Shown piece after piece: positions 16,413-23,272 of a stretch of DNA of 29,007 nucleotides. The first letter of the stretch is position 1, and each line of letters begins with the position of its first letter. The notes beneath the pieces were generated by a model that made no database searches, was not told the origin of the DNA, and saw nothing but the letters and a program-made list of their open reading frames with translations. Made by a program: the position numbers and the translations under genes. Source of the DNA: Candidatus Desantisiibacteriota bacterium (GTDB lineage Bacteria > JACRDZ01); contig JACQWU010000138.1 in the NCBI GenBank assembly GCA_016209155.1, forward strand, positions 1 through 29,007, in the 5' to 3' direction.

Positions 16413-17207
16413 TTATTTCCTTATTTCTAAAATACATTTCAGTACTTTCACAACTTCCTTAGTATCCTTTAAATAATATTTTGCTTTTGACAATTTAGTT
16501 TTACCGACAAATATTGTTATTCCTTTATTTCTCAATATCTCAAATGCATCTTCATCAGTAGTATCATCGCCGAAATATATCGGGTATACATTCTTATTTT
16601 TAAATAAATTCTGTTGTTTTTTTAAAATTTGTGATACAGATTTGCCTTTATTCCATTCTATTGGAGGCATTATTTCAAAAACTTTTTTCCCATTTTTGAC
16701 TTTTATATCCATATTTTTTTTATATAATAATACTGCATCATTAATTATAGCTTTTACTAAAGGAATATTATTTTTATTTACTAATCGATAATGAATGCTT
16801 AAGGAAATATCCTTATCTTCTAACAGTATACCATTGATATCTGAAAATTTATTTATTAAACTATTTTTTATTATTTTTAAAACATTTTTGTATTTTTTTG
16901 AAACCAATGCTTTAAATTTAAATCCATATCCGTCTATTTCTAATCCATGATTACCTGAATAAATAATATTTTTTAATTGTATTTTGTTTTTTAGGTATTT
17001 AATTTCTCTTCCGCTTATAATAACTATTTTGCAATCGGATATTTGTGATAATTTCCTTAGTAATTCTTTTGTGTTTTTGGAAATAACCGCCTTCTCCGGG
17101 GTTTTAGCAATAGGTGTCAAAGTGCCGTCAAAATCACAAAATATTAATAAATATTTATATCGTAATATATTTTTTATATCATCCCATTTGCGGAATAAAT
17201 ATTCCAT
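16413..17207 (-). CDS. otsB: Trehalose-6-phosphate phosphatase
   Basis: OtsB removes phosphate from trehalose-6-phosphate. The HAD motif I is CDFDGTLTP with nucleophile and acid aspartates D25 and D27 (numbering from the start chosen here), followed by IISGREI, SGNHGLEI and GDDTTDEDAF with motif-IV aspartates. Length is 264. An upstream in-frame start at 17258 would overlap the end of the synthase gene by 49 nt. I choose the ATG at 17207, which lies 2 nt after the synthase stop and has AAGGA overlapping that stop codon. This arrangement suggests translational coupling of synthase and phosphatase. Confidence 0.92.
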   Translation of the reverse strand: MEYLFRKWDDIKNILRYKYLLIFCDFDGTLTPIAKTPEKAVISKNTKELLRKLSQISDCKIVIISGREIKYLKNKIQLKNIIYSGNHGLEIDGYGFKFKALVSKKYKNVLKIIKNSLINKFSDINGILLEDKDISLSIHYRLVNKNNIPLVKAIINDAVLLYKKNMDIKVKNGKKVFEIMPPIEWNKGKSVSQILKKQQNLFKNKNVYPIYFGDDTTDEDAFEILRNKGITIFVGKTKLSKAKYYLKDTKEVVKVLKCILEIRK

Positions 17208-17209
17208 AT

Positions 17210-19444
17210 TTAGGTTTTCCTTAGTGAGGTTAACTCTGTAATAATACTCCCTGCCCAATGATAAATATTGTTTTCTTTTACAATTTTACGCATATTTCCC
17301 ATTCGTTTTCTTTTTTCTTCAACTGGTAAATCCAACGCATATTTTATAGCTTCTGAAAATTCTTCTATGGAATAAGGATTAACTTGTACCGCATCCATCA
17401 ATTCTCTTGCCGCACCCGCAAAACGGCTTAAGATTAATGTTCCGTTCAAGTCGCTTTTCGAGGTAATATATTCCTTTGCAACAAGATTCATGCCGTCATG
17501 CAAAGAGCTTACAATACAAAAATCAGCAAGTATGTAATAAGGTTTTATTTCTTCAGGTGAAAAATGTCTTTTCATATAAATTATTGGCTTCCAATTCCCA
17601 TTCGAATGTTTCCAGTTCTTTTTTTCAACAAGGTCATCAATTTCTGCCATCAGATCATGGTAACGTTTTATATGAGTCCGGCTCGGAGCGGCAATCTGAA
17701 TAAAAACAAATTTGTTTTTATATTGAAGATTTTTATCCAGGAATTTATCTATTGCAAGGATTTTTTCAATTAATCCTTTAGTATAATCGATCCTATCAAC
17801 ACCTATCCCGATTATTTTATCTTTTAAATTTAATTCATTTCGAATTTCTTCTATTTTTGATATTTCATTTTTGGTAACATCACTATTTCTAAAGTCTACG
17901 CTTATAGGGAAAGGCCTTATAAATGTCTCTATATTATTTCTTATAACACTGAATTTTTCAGTATCAACGCGACTTTCGATTAATCTGTTAGCTGTATCTA
18001 GAAAATTATTGCAGTGTGATTGAAGATGAAATCCAATCAGGTCACAGCCCAGCATGCCATCCAGTATTTCCTGCTGATAAGGACAAATCGCGAAAACCTC
18101 AGGATTAGGCCACGGTATATGCCAAAATAACGCAATGGTGGCATCCGGCCGTTTTTCTTTGATCATTTTTCCTAAAAGTGTAAAATGATAATCCTGAATA
18201 AATATAAACGGATTTTTTGCGGGTAACTCATCTAAAATATTTTCGGCAAATTTTCGGTTTACTTCTTTATAAATATTCCAATCATTTTCTCTAAAACTAG
18301 GCCTTGTATGAGTAACATGGCAAAGCGGCCATAAACCTTCATTTGAAAAACCGTAATAATATCCGTCTTCTTCTTCTTTTGTAAGCCATATTCTTTTTAA
18401 TATACAGCGTATATCATCTGGAGGAACTCCTAATTTATTTTTGGAATTTACATAATTTTTATCGCTATTACCGGCTCCGTGAGCGATCCATGTTCCACCG
18501 CAGGCGCGTAAAATAGGGTCAATAGCCGTAACTACACCACTTGCAGGTCTGATTAAAACATCTTTTCCAATTGTTTCATCAAATACGTGCATAAATGGTT
18601 CTCTGTTAGATACTACAAATAAGGCGTTTTCCCCTAACCTGGCTTGAACAAGATCTCTTAATTTTTTTTCTGTCCATAATTCTTCTTTTTCTAAACGAAT
18701 TTTAGCACTATCAGTCACAACCTTTCGTGCTACTCTTAAACTTAAGGCAACCTGCTCAACCTCGCTTATAAGTTTTCCAAATTCCCCTTCTTCTAGGATA
18801 GATGGTCTTAATTTATCAATTTCTCCCTTTTGAAAATGTTTAAACCAGTCTGTAAGCCGGCGAACAGGTAAAACAAAAATTTGTCTTTGAATTAAAAGAG
18901 TTATAACAGTTATTGAAATCAATAAAATAGTTAAGGTAATTGTTATTCTTTTCCATAATTGTGTTAATGTTACAAACATATATGAAGTATCGTATATAAC
19001 TTCCACAAATCCCAGAATATTGCTTTCATCATCTAAAACAGGCAAAATATAACTATAGATGGAATATTCTTTATACTTATCTAATTTATCTTTTGGTTTT
19101 TTAGTTAATAAAATATTAGCTAAATCCGTTTTATTAATATTTTTCCATTCAAATATTTTTTCTGTAATAACAAAAATCTGCCCGTCTTTATCATAAATTA
19201 CACAGCCCTGGGCTCTTTCTCTTTTTTGAAAACTTTCAACAAGTTTAAGTGCTGATTTATGATCTTTATTAATTAAAATATGTTTAGCTGATAATTCCAC
19301 GCTTTCAGCTACTGCCCGCGCTTTTCTTTTAAGCTCGTCCATTAATCTTTCTTCTTCAAAACGCACCTGAAGAAATCCAAAACCAGCGATAATAATGGTT
19401 ATTATAATTAAAATTGGCAGTGTAAATAATAATATTCTTTTCAT
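17210..19444 (-). CDS. otsA: Membrane sensor-HAMP-trehalose-6-phosphate synthase fusion
   Basis: The C-terminal domain (about 275-744) is a GT20 trehalose-6-phosphate synthase, which joins UDP-glucose and glucose-6-phosphate. Motifs seen: VVSNREPFMH, CGGTWIAHGAG, FWHIPWPNPEVF (440-451), GVDRIDYTKGL (548-558) and SSLHDGMNLVAKEYI (646-660). The N-terminal part is unlike free OtsA. It has TM1 (about 4-24), a ~140-residue extracytoplasmic domain with a PAS/Cache-like strand pattern (GCVIYDKDGQIFVI, then LPVLDDESNILGFVEVIYD), TM2 (about 167-185), and a HAMP-like helix pair (about 186-240) with LPVRRLTDWF, then a coiled linker. This is the layout of a chemoreceptor or histidine kinase with the kinase replaced by a glycosyltransferase. 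It starts 22 nt after the small membrane gene. The start has CAGGA upstream. Confidence 0.93.
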   Translation of the reverse strand: MKRILLFTLPILIIITIIIAGFGFLQVRFEEERLMDELKRKARAVAESVELSAKHILINKDHKSALKLVESFQKRERAQGCVIYDKDGQIFVITEKIFEWKNINKTDLANILLTKKPKDKLDKYKEYSIYSYILPVLDDESNILGFVEVIYDTSYMFVTLTQLWKRITITLTILLISITVITLLIQRQIFVLPVRRLTDWFKHFQKGEIDKLRPSILEEGEFGKLISEVEQVALSLRVARKVVTDSAKIRLEKEELWTEKKLRDLVQARLGENALFVVSNREPFMHVFDETIGKDVLIRPASGVVTAIDPILRACGGTWIAHGAGNSDKNYVNSKNKLGVPPDDIRCILKRIWLTKEEEDGYYYGFSNEGLWPLCHVTHTRPSFRENDWNIYKEVNRKFAENILDELPAKNPFIFIQDYHFTLLGKMIKEKRPDATIALFWHIPWPNPEVFAICPYQQEILDGMLGCDLIGFHLQSHCNNFLDTANRLIESRVDTEKFSVIRNNIETFIRPFPISVDFRNSDVTKNEISKIEEIRNELNLKDKIIGIGVDRIDYTKGLIEKILAIDKFLDKNLQYKNKFVFIQIAAPSRTHIKRYHDLMAEIDDLVEKKNWKHSNGNWKPIIYMKRHFSPEEIKPYYILADFCIVSSLHDGMNLVAKEYITSKSDLNGTLILSRFAGAARELMDAVQVNPYSIEEFSEAIKYALDLPVEEKRKRMGNMRKIVKENNIYHWAGSIITELTSLRKT

Positions 19445-19466
19445 AATTCTTTTTCCTGGTTGTAAT

Positions 19467-19802
19467 TTATGCTTTTATAGATAAATAGTTTTTAGCAAAA
19501 TTCATAATGAGCCATAAAATAGAAGAAAAGATTATAAGTTTAACTGAATACTTTTTCCAATGATCTATTATTGCAGGTTCACGCTCGGTTGTTAACCCAT
19601 TTAAATAACGAATATCAATATAGCGTAAAATAATTAAAATTACTACGTTACTAAAATAAAAAATATTTATCTGCATCATTGATTCCGGATTATTAACAGC
19701 TACATAAATTGCTAAAATTATCATAATAAAATTACCCAAAGCCATCCAGTAAAGTCGAATTAAAAATTCTGCAAGTGAATTGTTATTGTCTTTTTTTTCC
19801 AT
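19467..19802 (-). CDS. Small three-span membrane protein, first gene of the trehalose operon
   Basis: This 111-residue protein has three hydrophobic segments, at about 16-36 (ALGNFIMIILAIYVAV), 45-60 (INIFYFSNVVILIILRY) and 88-105 (LIIFSSILWLIMNF). No family is recognised. It has a very strong AAAGGAGG ribosome-binding site, is the promoter-proximal gene, and lies 22 nt upstream of the sensor-synthase fusion. A role as a membrane partner of the fusion is possible but purely inferred from position. Confidence 0.75.
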   Translation of the reverse strand: MEKKDNNNSLAEFLIRLYWMALGNFIMIILAIYVAVNNPESMMQINIFYFSNVVILIILRYIDIRYLNGLTTEREPAIIDHWKKYSVKLIIFSSILWLIMNFAKNYLSIKA

Positions 19803-19833
19803 TTATTCCTCCTTTAAGTTTTTAATTGTTTGC

Positions 19834-19932
19834 AAAAAAAAAGACCGACATCCGGCAGATATGTTTATATGTATCTGCAGAATAGCGGCCCGGCTATCCC
19901 AAAAAAAACCTCCAGAAGAGAATATTCTTCTG
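19834..19932 (-). promoter_or_regulatory. Structured leader (three hairpins and two U-tracts) upstream of the trehalose operon
   Basis: Read on the - strand, the leader holds three hairpins in order. Hairpin 1 (19932-19913) has a 7-bp CAGAAGA/TCTTCTG stem, followed by GGAGG and eight T (19908-19901). Hairpin 2 (19900-19879) has a GGGATAGC/GCTATTCT stem with loop CGGGCC. Hairpin 3 (19878-19855) has a perfect 7-bp GCAGATA/TATCTGC stem. After these come GCCGGATGTCGGTC and nine T (19842-19834). The tract lies between a good promoter and the first gene (19802). The pattern suggests an attenuator or cis-regulatory RNA. It does not match any riboswitch consensus I can recall. Confidence 0.5.
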
Positions 19933-19965
19933 AACCCAATATAATTTAATGAAATTGATTTTTAT

Positions 19966-19994
19966 ATTATATATAAGTAATTTTATTAAATCAA
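19966..19994 (-). promoter_or_regulatory. Sigma70 promoter of the trehalose operon
   Basis: On the - strand, TTGATT (19994-19989) and TATAAT (19971-19966) are 17 nt apart. Transcription would begin near 19959, giving a leader of about 155 nt before the first start codon at 19802. Confidence 0.7.
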
Positions 19995-20052
19995 GTTTTT
20001 TATTTTCACCTGAAAATCTACGTAAGTCATTGATATTATTCGAAATATGGGA

Positions 20053-20139
20053 GGTAGGAGCAATCTCCTGATTGCGATATTTATAAATTCGTTACAGCAA
20101 TTACAATTACAGCATCGCAGTCAGGAGACTGCTCCTACC
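20053..20139. repeat. Pair of inverted REP-like elements (REPIN)
   Basis: The left copy (20053-20078) and the inverse of the right copy (20114-20139) agree at 24 of 26 positions. The common frame is GGTAGGAGC, AxT-type triplet, CTCCTG, matching triplet, GCGAT. Each copy folds on its own (GCAATC/GATTGC with loop TCCT on the left, GCAGTC/GACTGC with loop AGGA on the right), and the two copies can also pair with each other. The two differences fall on opposite sides of the same stem position and preserve pairing. A foot GTAG followed by a GC-clamped hairpin and GCGA is the general outline of bacterial REP elements mobilised by RAYT enzymes. No RAYT gene is in this window. A third copy is at 23299-23323. 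Confidence 0.8.
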
Positions 20140-20335
20140 AGCTCCTATTTACCTGCTCTTATAAATTTTCATGCTCCTTTGTGCCAATTTGTTGGCATGA
20201 ACGTTGCCTTATAAAAATTTGAAATAATCGATAATCTCTTAACTTAACACCTATGGGCTAAAGCCTTGCTCTACATAACAAAGGGACTGAATTTAATGCG
20301 TTTGCATCCGGGTGTTGAGCTGTTGAGCTGTGCTC
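20140..20335. other. Non-coding stretch with small repeats upstream of the trkA promoter
   Basis: No gene is seen. It contains a perfect 6-bp hairpin, TGCCAA/TTGGCA with loop TTTG (20182-20197), a GGGCTAAAGCCT motif near 20254 that looks like a decayed palindrome, and a tandem TGTTGAGC duplication (20313-20328) just upstream of the -35 box. Together with the REP pair it looks like a place where small repeats have accumulated. Confidence 0.5.
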
Positions 20336-20364
20336 TTGACTTATTATTCATAATGATATACTAT
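20336..20364 (+). promoter_or_regulatory. Probable promoter of the trkA-trkH operon
   Basis: TTGACT (20336-20341) is followed by TACTAT (20359-20364) at 17 nt, or by TATACT (20357-20362) at 15 nt. Transcription would start near 20371, about 80 nt ahead of trkA. Confidence 0.6.
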
Positions 20365-20394
20365 ACATTGATAATATAATAAATTAAAAATCAT

Positions 20395-20424
20395 GACCAA
20401 TGAAAATTGGTCTTTTGTTTTTTT
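20395..20424 (+). terminator. Rho-independent terminator or attenuator just upstream of trkA
   Basis: GACCAAT and ATTGGTC form a perfect 7-bp stem with loop GAAA (20395-20412), followed at once by TTTTGTTTTTTT (20413-20424). It lies downstream of the promoter at 20336-20364 and 26 nt upstream of the trkA start, so it would either end a very short RNA or act as an attenuator of the Trk operon. Confidence 0.75.
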
Positions 20425-20450
20425 AGGGATTATGAAAAAGGGATAAAAGT

Positions 20451-21095
20451 ATGAATATAATTATTGTTGGATGCGGCAGGGTGGGTTCGGATTTAGGTAA
20501 GATGCTCTCTGTTGAGGGGCACAATATCATAGTAATTGATACAAATCCGGATGCATTTAAAAGACTGGGTTCAATATTTAATGGTTTGCAGATTATTGGA
20601 TCGGGTACGGATGAAATTTTATTAAAAGAAGCTAAGGCAGAGCAAACTGATATTTTTATCGCGCTTACTGATAAGGATAATATAAATATTATGTCAGCTC
20701 AGGTTGCAAAAGCTGTTTTTAATATTCCCAAGGTTATTGCTAAAATCAATGACCCGGATAGAGAAAAAGTTTTTAGAGGACAGAATTTCGGGATAATAAG
20801 CGGTACGCATCTTATTGCGTCAGCTATTTTAAATGAAATATCAAACAAGCTGTATACTCAATGTTATATAATCTCAAATGATACTCAAATAGTAAAATTT
20901 ACTGCTGTAAATTCAATGATTAATAAATATATTAATCAATTGCATACAGATGAAAATTTTTTGATTTCCGCTGTTATCCGTGATAATAAAAGTCATCTTG
21001 CAATACCTAATTTAAAAATAAGACCAAAAGATGAGTTGATAGCAATAGTAAAAACCGAATTTTTACCGCAGCTTGAAGAAATGCTGCTAAAATGA
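20451..21095 (+). CDS. trkA: TrkA-type K+ uptake regulatory subunit, single RCK unit (first copy)
   Basis: This 214-residue protein has one RCK_N Rossmann domain (nucleotide-binding VGCGRVGSDLG at about 6-16, acidic end of strand 2 in IDTNPDAF, and TDKDNINIMSAQVAK) followed by a C-terminal RCK_C domain (about 135-212). It binds NAD(H) or nucleotides and gates a TrkH/KtrB-type channel from the cytoplasm. E. coli TrkA carries two such units in one chain. Here they are encoded as two genes, this one and the next, 18 nt apart. The ribosome-binding site AGGGAT is modest. Confidence 0.93.
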   Translation: MNIIIVGCGRVGSDLGKMLSVEGHNIIVIDTNPDAFKRLGSIFNGLQIIGSGTDEILLKEAKAEQTDIFIALTDKDNINIMSAQVAKAVFNIPKVIAKINDPDREKVFRGQNFGIISGTHLIASAILNEISNKLYTQCYIISNDTQIVKFTAVNSMINKYINQLHTDENFLISAVIRDNKSHLAIPNLKIRPKDELIAIVKTEFLPQLEEMLLK

Positions 21096-21113
21096 AAAAT
21101 TTAGGAGTCGAAT

Positions 21114-21779
21114 ATGTTTATTGTAGTTATGGGTGCAGGACAAGGTGGGTATTATCTTTGCAGAGAATTAATAGCAGATGGTCATACAATTACCCTTATT
21201 GATAAGGATAAATCCGTATGTGACAGAATAGCCAGAGAATTAGAGAAACTTATTGTGATATGCGGTGAAGGAAGCGATCAGAATTGTCTTGAAGATGCAA
21301 AGATTAAGAGAGCGGATGTTTTTGTCGCAGTTACAGGAATTGATGAGGATAACTTAATAGCATGTCAGCTGGCAAAAGAGGTTTTTGAAGTAAAACGTAC
21401 TATCGCAAGAGTAAATGATCCAAGAAATAAAAATATCTTTAGCAAGTTTAAAGTAGATACTTCAATAAACAGTACAAGTATTTTAATAAAAATCATTGAA
21501 GAAGAAACTTCACTTGATGATTATATGCCTTTATTTGCTTTTAAAAGAGGGAAAATATCTATTGTTAGAGTAGATTTGCCAACAACATCCCCTGTTGTAG
21601 GAAAACTGGTACGTGATATAACTCTTCCAAAGGATTGTGTATTAGTTTCTATTTTACGCGGTGAGCAGATGATACTGCCCAAAGGCGATACAAAGTTAGA
21701 AATAGGTGATGATGTAATTGCTTTAACAACAATTGAAAATGAACGGGATTTATTTCATGCGCTGGTTGGGGAATTATAA
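21114..21779 (+). CDS. TrkA-type K+ uptake regulatory subunit, single RCK unit (second copy)
   Basis: This 221-residue protein has the same RCK_N/RCK_C layout as its upstream neighbour: GxGxxG in MGAGQGGYYLC (6-16), DKDKSVCDRI, CGEGSDQNCLEDAKI, and an RCK_C domain about 140-218 with LPKGDTKLEIGDDVIALTT. The two copies are diverged and probably form hetero-oligomers under the TrkH channel, as with split TrkA pairs elsewhere (inferred). It starts 18 nt after the first copy, with TAGGAG as ribosome-binding site. Confidence 0.92.
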   Translation: MFIVVMGAGQGGYYLCRELIADGHTITLIDKDKSVCDRIARELEKLIVICGEGSDQNCLEDAKIKRADVFVAVTGIDEDNLIACQLAKEVFEVKRTIARVNDPRNKNIFSKFKVDTSINSTSILIKIIEEETSLDDYMPLFAFKRGKISIVRVDLPTTSPVVGKLVRDITLPKDCVLVSILRGEQMILPKGDTKLEIGDDVIALTTIENERDLFHALVGEL

Positions 21780-21802
21780 AGAATTTTAATAAGGAAATAG
21801 TA

Positions 21803-21946
21803 ATGGCTTATATAGAAAATTGTAAAAAACTCTGGTCGGATTCATGTAAATCAACTATAGGTATTATAGTTGAATTTGCTCTTCCTTTAGTTTTATTTGT
21901 ATTCCACTTGATCATTGCTTTAATTTTGTGGAGTATTTTTTCATGA
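21803..21946 (+). CDS. 47-residue single-span membrane peptide between trkA and trkH
   Basis: An ATG at 21803 with AAGGAA upstream opens a 47-codon frame ending at TGA 21944-21946, which overlaps the trkH ATG as ATGA. The product starts with a polar segment (MAYIENCKKLWSDSCKS) followed by a long hydrophobic helix (about 19-46). Ribosome-binding site, operon position and stop-start overlap all support a real small gene. I know no family for it. A small accessory subunit of the K+ transporter, in the manner of KdpF, is a plausible but unproven role. Confidence 0.65.
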   Translation: MAYIENCKKLWSDSCKSTIGIIVEFALPLVLFVFHLIIALILWSIFS

Positions 21947-23272
21947 CTATAAAACCAACTGCGCAGGATTTCCGCATTATTTTATTTAATACCGGAAGGG
22001 TATTAATCGGTCTTGCATTTATAATGCTTATACCTCTTATCACAGCTCTTGCTTATTGCGAATGGAATGTCGCAATTGATTTTGGAATAGGTATAAGCGC
22101 ATCCTTTTGCGCAGGGTATCTTTTTCTGATACTTTTCCATACTGATAAAGATCCTCAATGGGTACATGGAATGTCATCAGTAGCAATATCCTGGCTATTA
22201 TGTACTTTTTTAGGAGCATTACCGTATCATCTGTCCGGTCATTTTATTTCATATCTTGATTCCTGTTTTGATATAATGAGCGGTTATACCACAACATCTT
22301 CCAAATGTTACAAAAACAGCTCGAATGATATGGGTAATCAGTATAGTTTATCTTGTGATAGGATCATGTATGCTATGGATTACAGGAATGATAGAGGGGC
22401 TTAAACCTTTACAAGCTTTACTTCATAGCATATGGATTTTTATGTCCTGCTGGAGTACGGGTGGTTTTGCCCCACAATCGCAAAATTTGCTTTATTATCA
22501 TAGCCCGGCAATAGAATTTATAGGTATGACAATAATGATAATAGGTTCCTTAAATTTTGCATTACATTATGCTATATGGATAGGAAATTATAGAGAAGTT
22601 TATAAAAATATTGAAATTAAATCATTTATTATAACGCTTACCTTATCTTTTATTTTATGTTTTTCCGCTTTAATTTCAACTCATGTTTTTCCTGATTTTT
22701 TAACCATTTTCAGGAGGGCTTTTATCCATGTTATATCAGCTCATACTACAACAGGAGTAATGAGTGTATATGCAAGACAGTTTATCGTAGAATGGGGATC
22801 TCCTGCTATGGTTGGAATTATCCTTGCTATGGCAATCGGAGGAAGCGCATGTTCAACAGCAGGAGGATTTAAAGGAATACGCATGGGTATATTAGCAAAA
22901 GCGTTATCTCAGGATATAAAAAAGCTGGTATCTCCAGAATCATCGATTATAATTCAGAAGTTTCATCATATAAAAGATGTTGTGCTTGAGGATTCTCATG
23001 TCCGTTCAGCGGCTTTAATTGTAATTTTATATGTATTTATTTATTCGATAGGCACTGCAGTTGGAATGATGTATGGTTATCCTGCGCTTGATGCTGTTTT
23101 TGATGCGGTATCTGCAGGTTCAAATACAGGTCTTAGTTGTGGAATTACTTCTGCGTCAATGCCTGCATTGCTTAAAATAGTTTATTTTTTAGAAATGTGG
23201 GCAGGGCGCCTGGAGTTTAATGCAATTTTAGTTTTGTCAGGAGTATTTTATGCATCTTTTACTGGTAAATAA
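21943..23272 (+). pseudogene. trkH: Trk-type K+ transporter membrane subunit TrkH, broken by an internal deletion and frameshift
   Basis: TrkH is the K+ pore with four M1-P-M2 repeats. The first piece runs from ATG 21943 (preferred over GTG 21928 because of the ATGA overlap with the preceding small gene) through the first filter SGYTTTS, and then reads nonsense to TGA near 22404. The second piece, in another frame, is readable from about 22298 as LPNVTKTARMIWVISIVYLV, which aligns with the E. coli RPRIAETAK-LWLIY segment. It continues through the remaining pore repeats (STGGFAP; SAHTTTGVMS; GGSACSTAGGFKGIR; SAGSNTGLSCG) to the normal C-terminus AGRLEFNAILVL. About 62 codons are missing in between, including the FYR..WFGGMGI region after the first filter (estimated from remembered E. 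coli TrkH). An ATG at 22325 would start a C-terminal fragment. Confidence 0.88.

Noticed and set aside
19834-19932. c-di-GMP (GEMM) or c-di-AMP (ydaO) riboswitch upstream of the trehalose operon
   Set aside because: GATAGCCGGGCCGCTATT resembles the 3' hairpin of GEMM RNAs, but the required upstream CGCAAAGCC-type segment is absent. The ydaO conserved GGGGGACCCA and GAATCC elements are also absent.
20053-20139. CRISPR repeats
   Set aside because: There are only two copies, in inverted orientation with a 35-nt gap, and no regular array or cas genes.
22285-22404. Overlapping genes (a short TrkH-like protein and a separate C-terminal channel protein)
   Set aside because: The overlap region of the first frame is nonsense relative to the family. 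The second frame continues the TrkH alignment upstream of its first ATG, so this is one broken gene.
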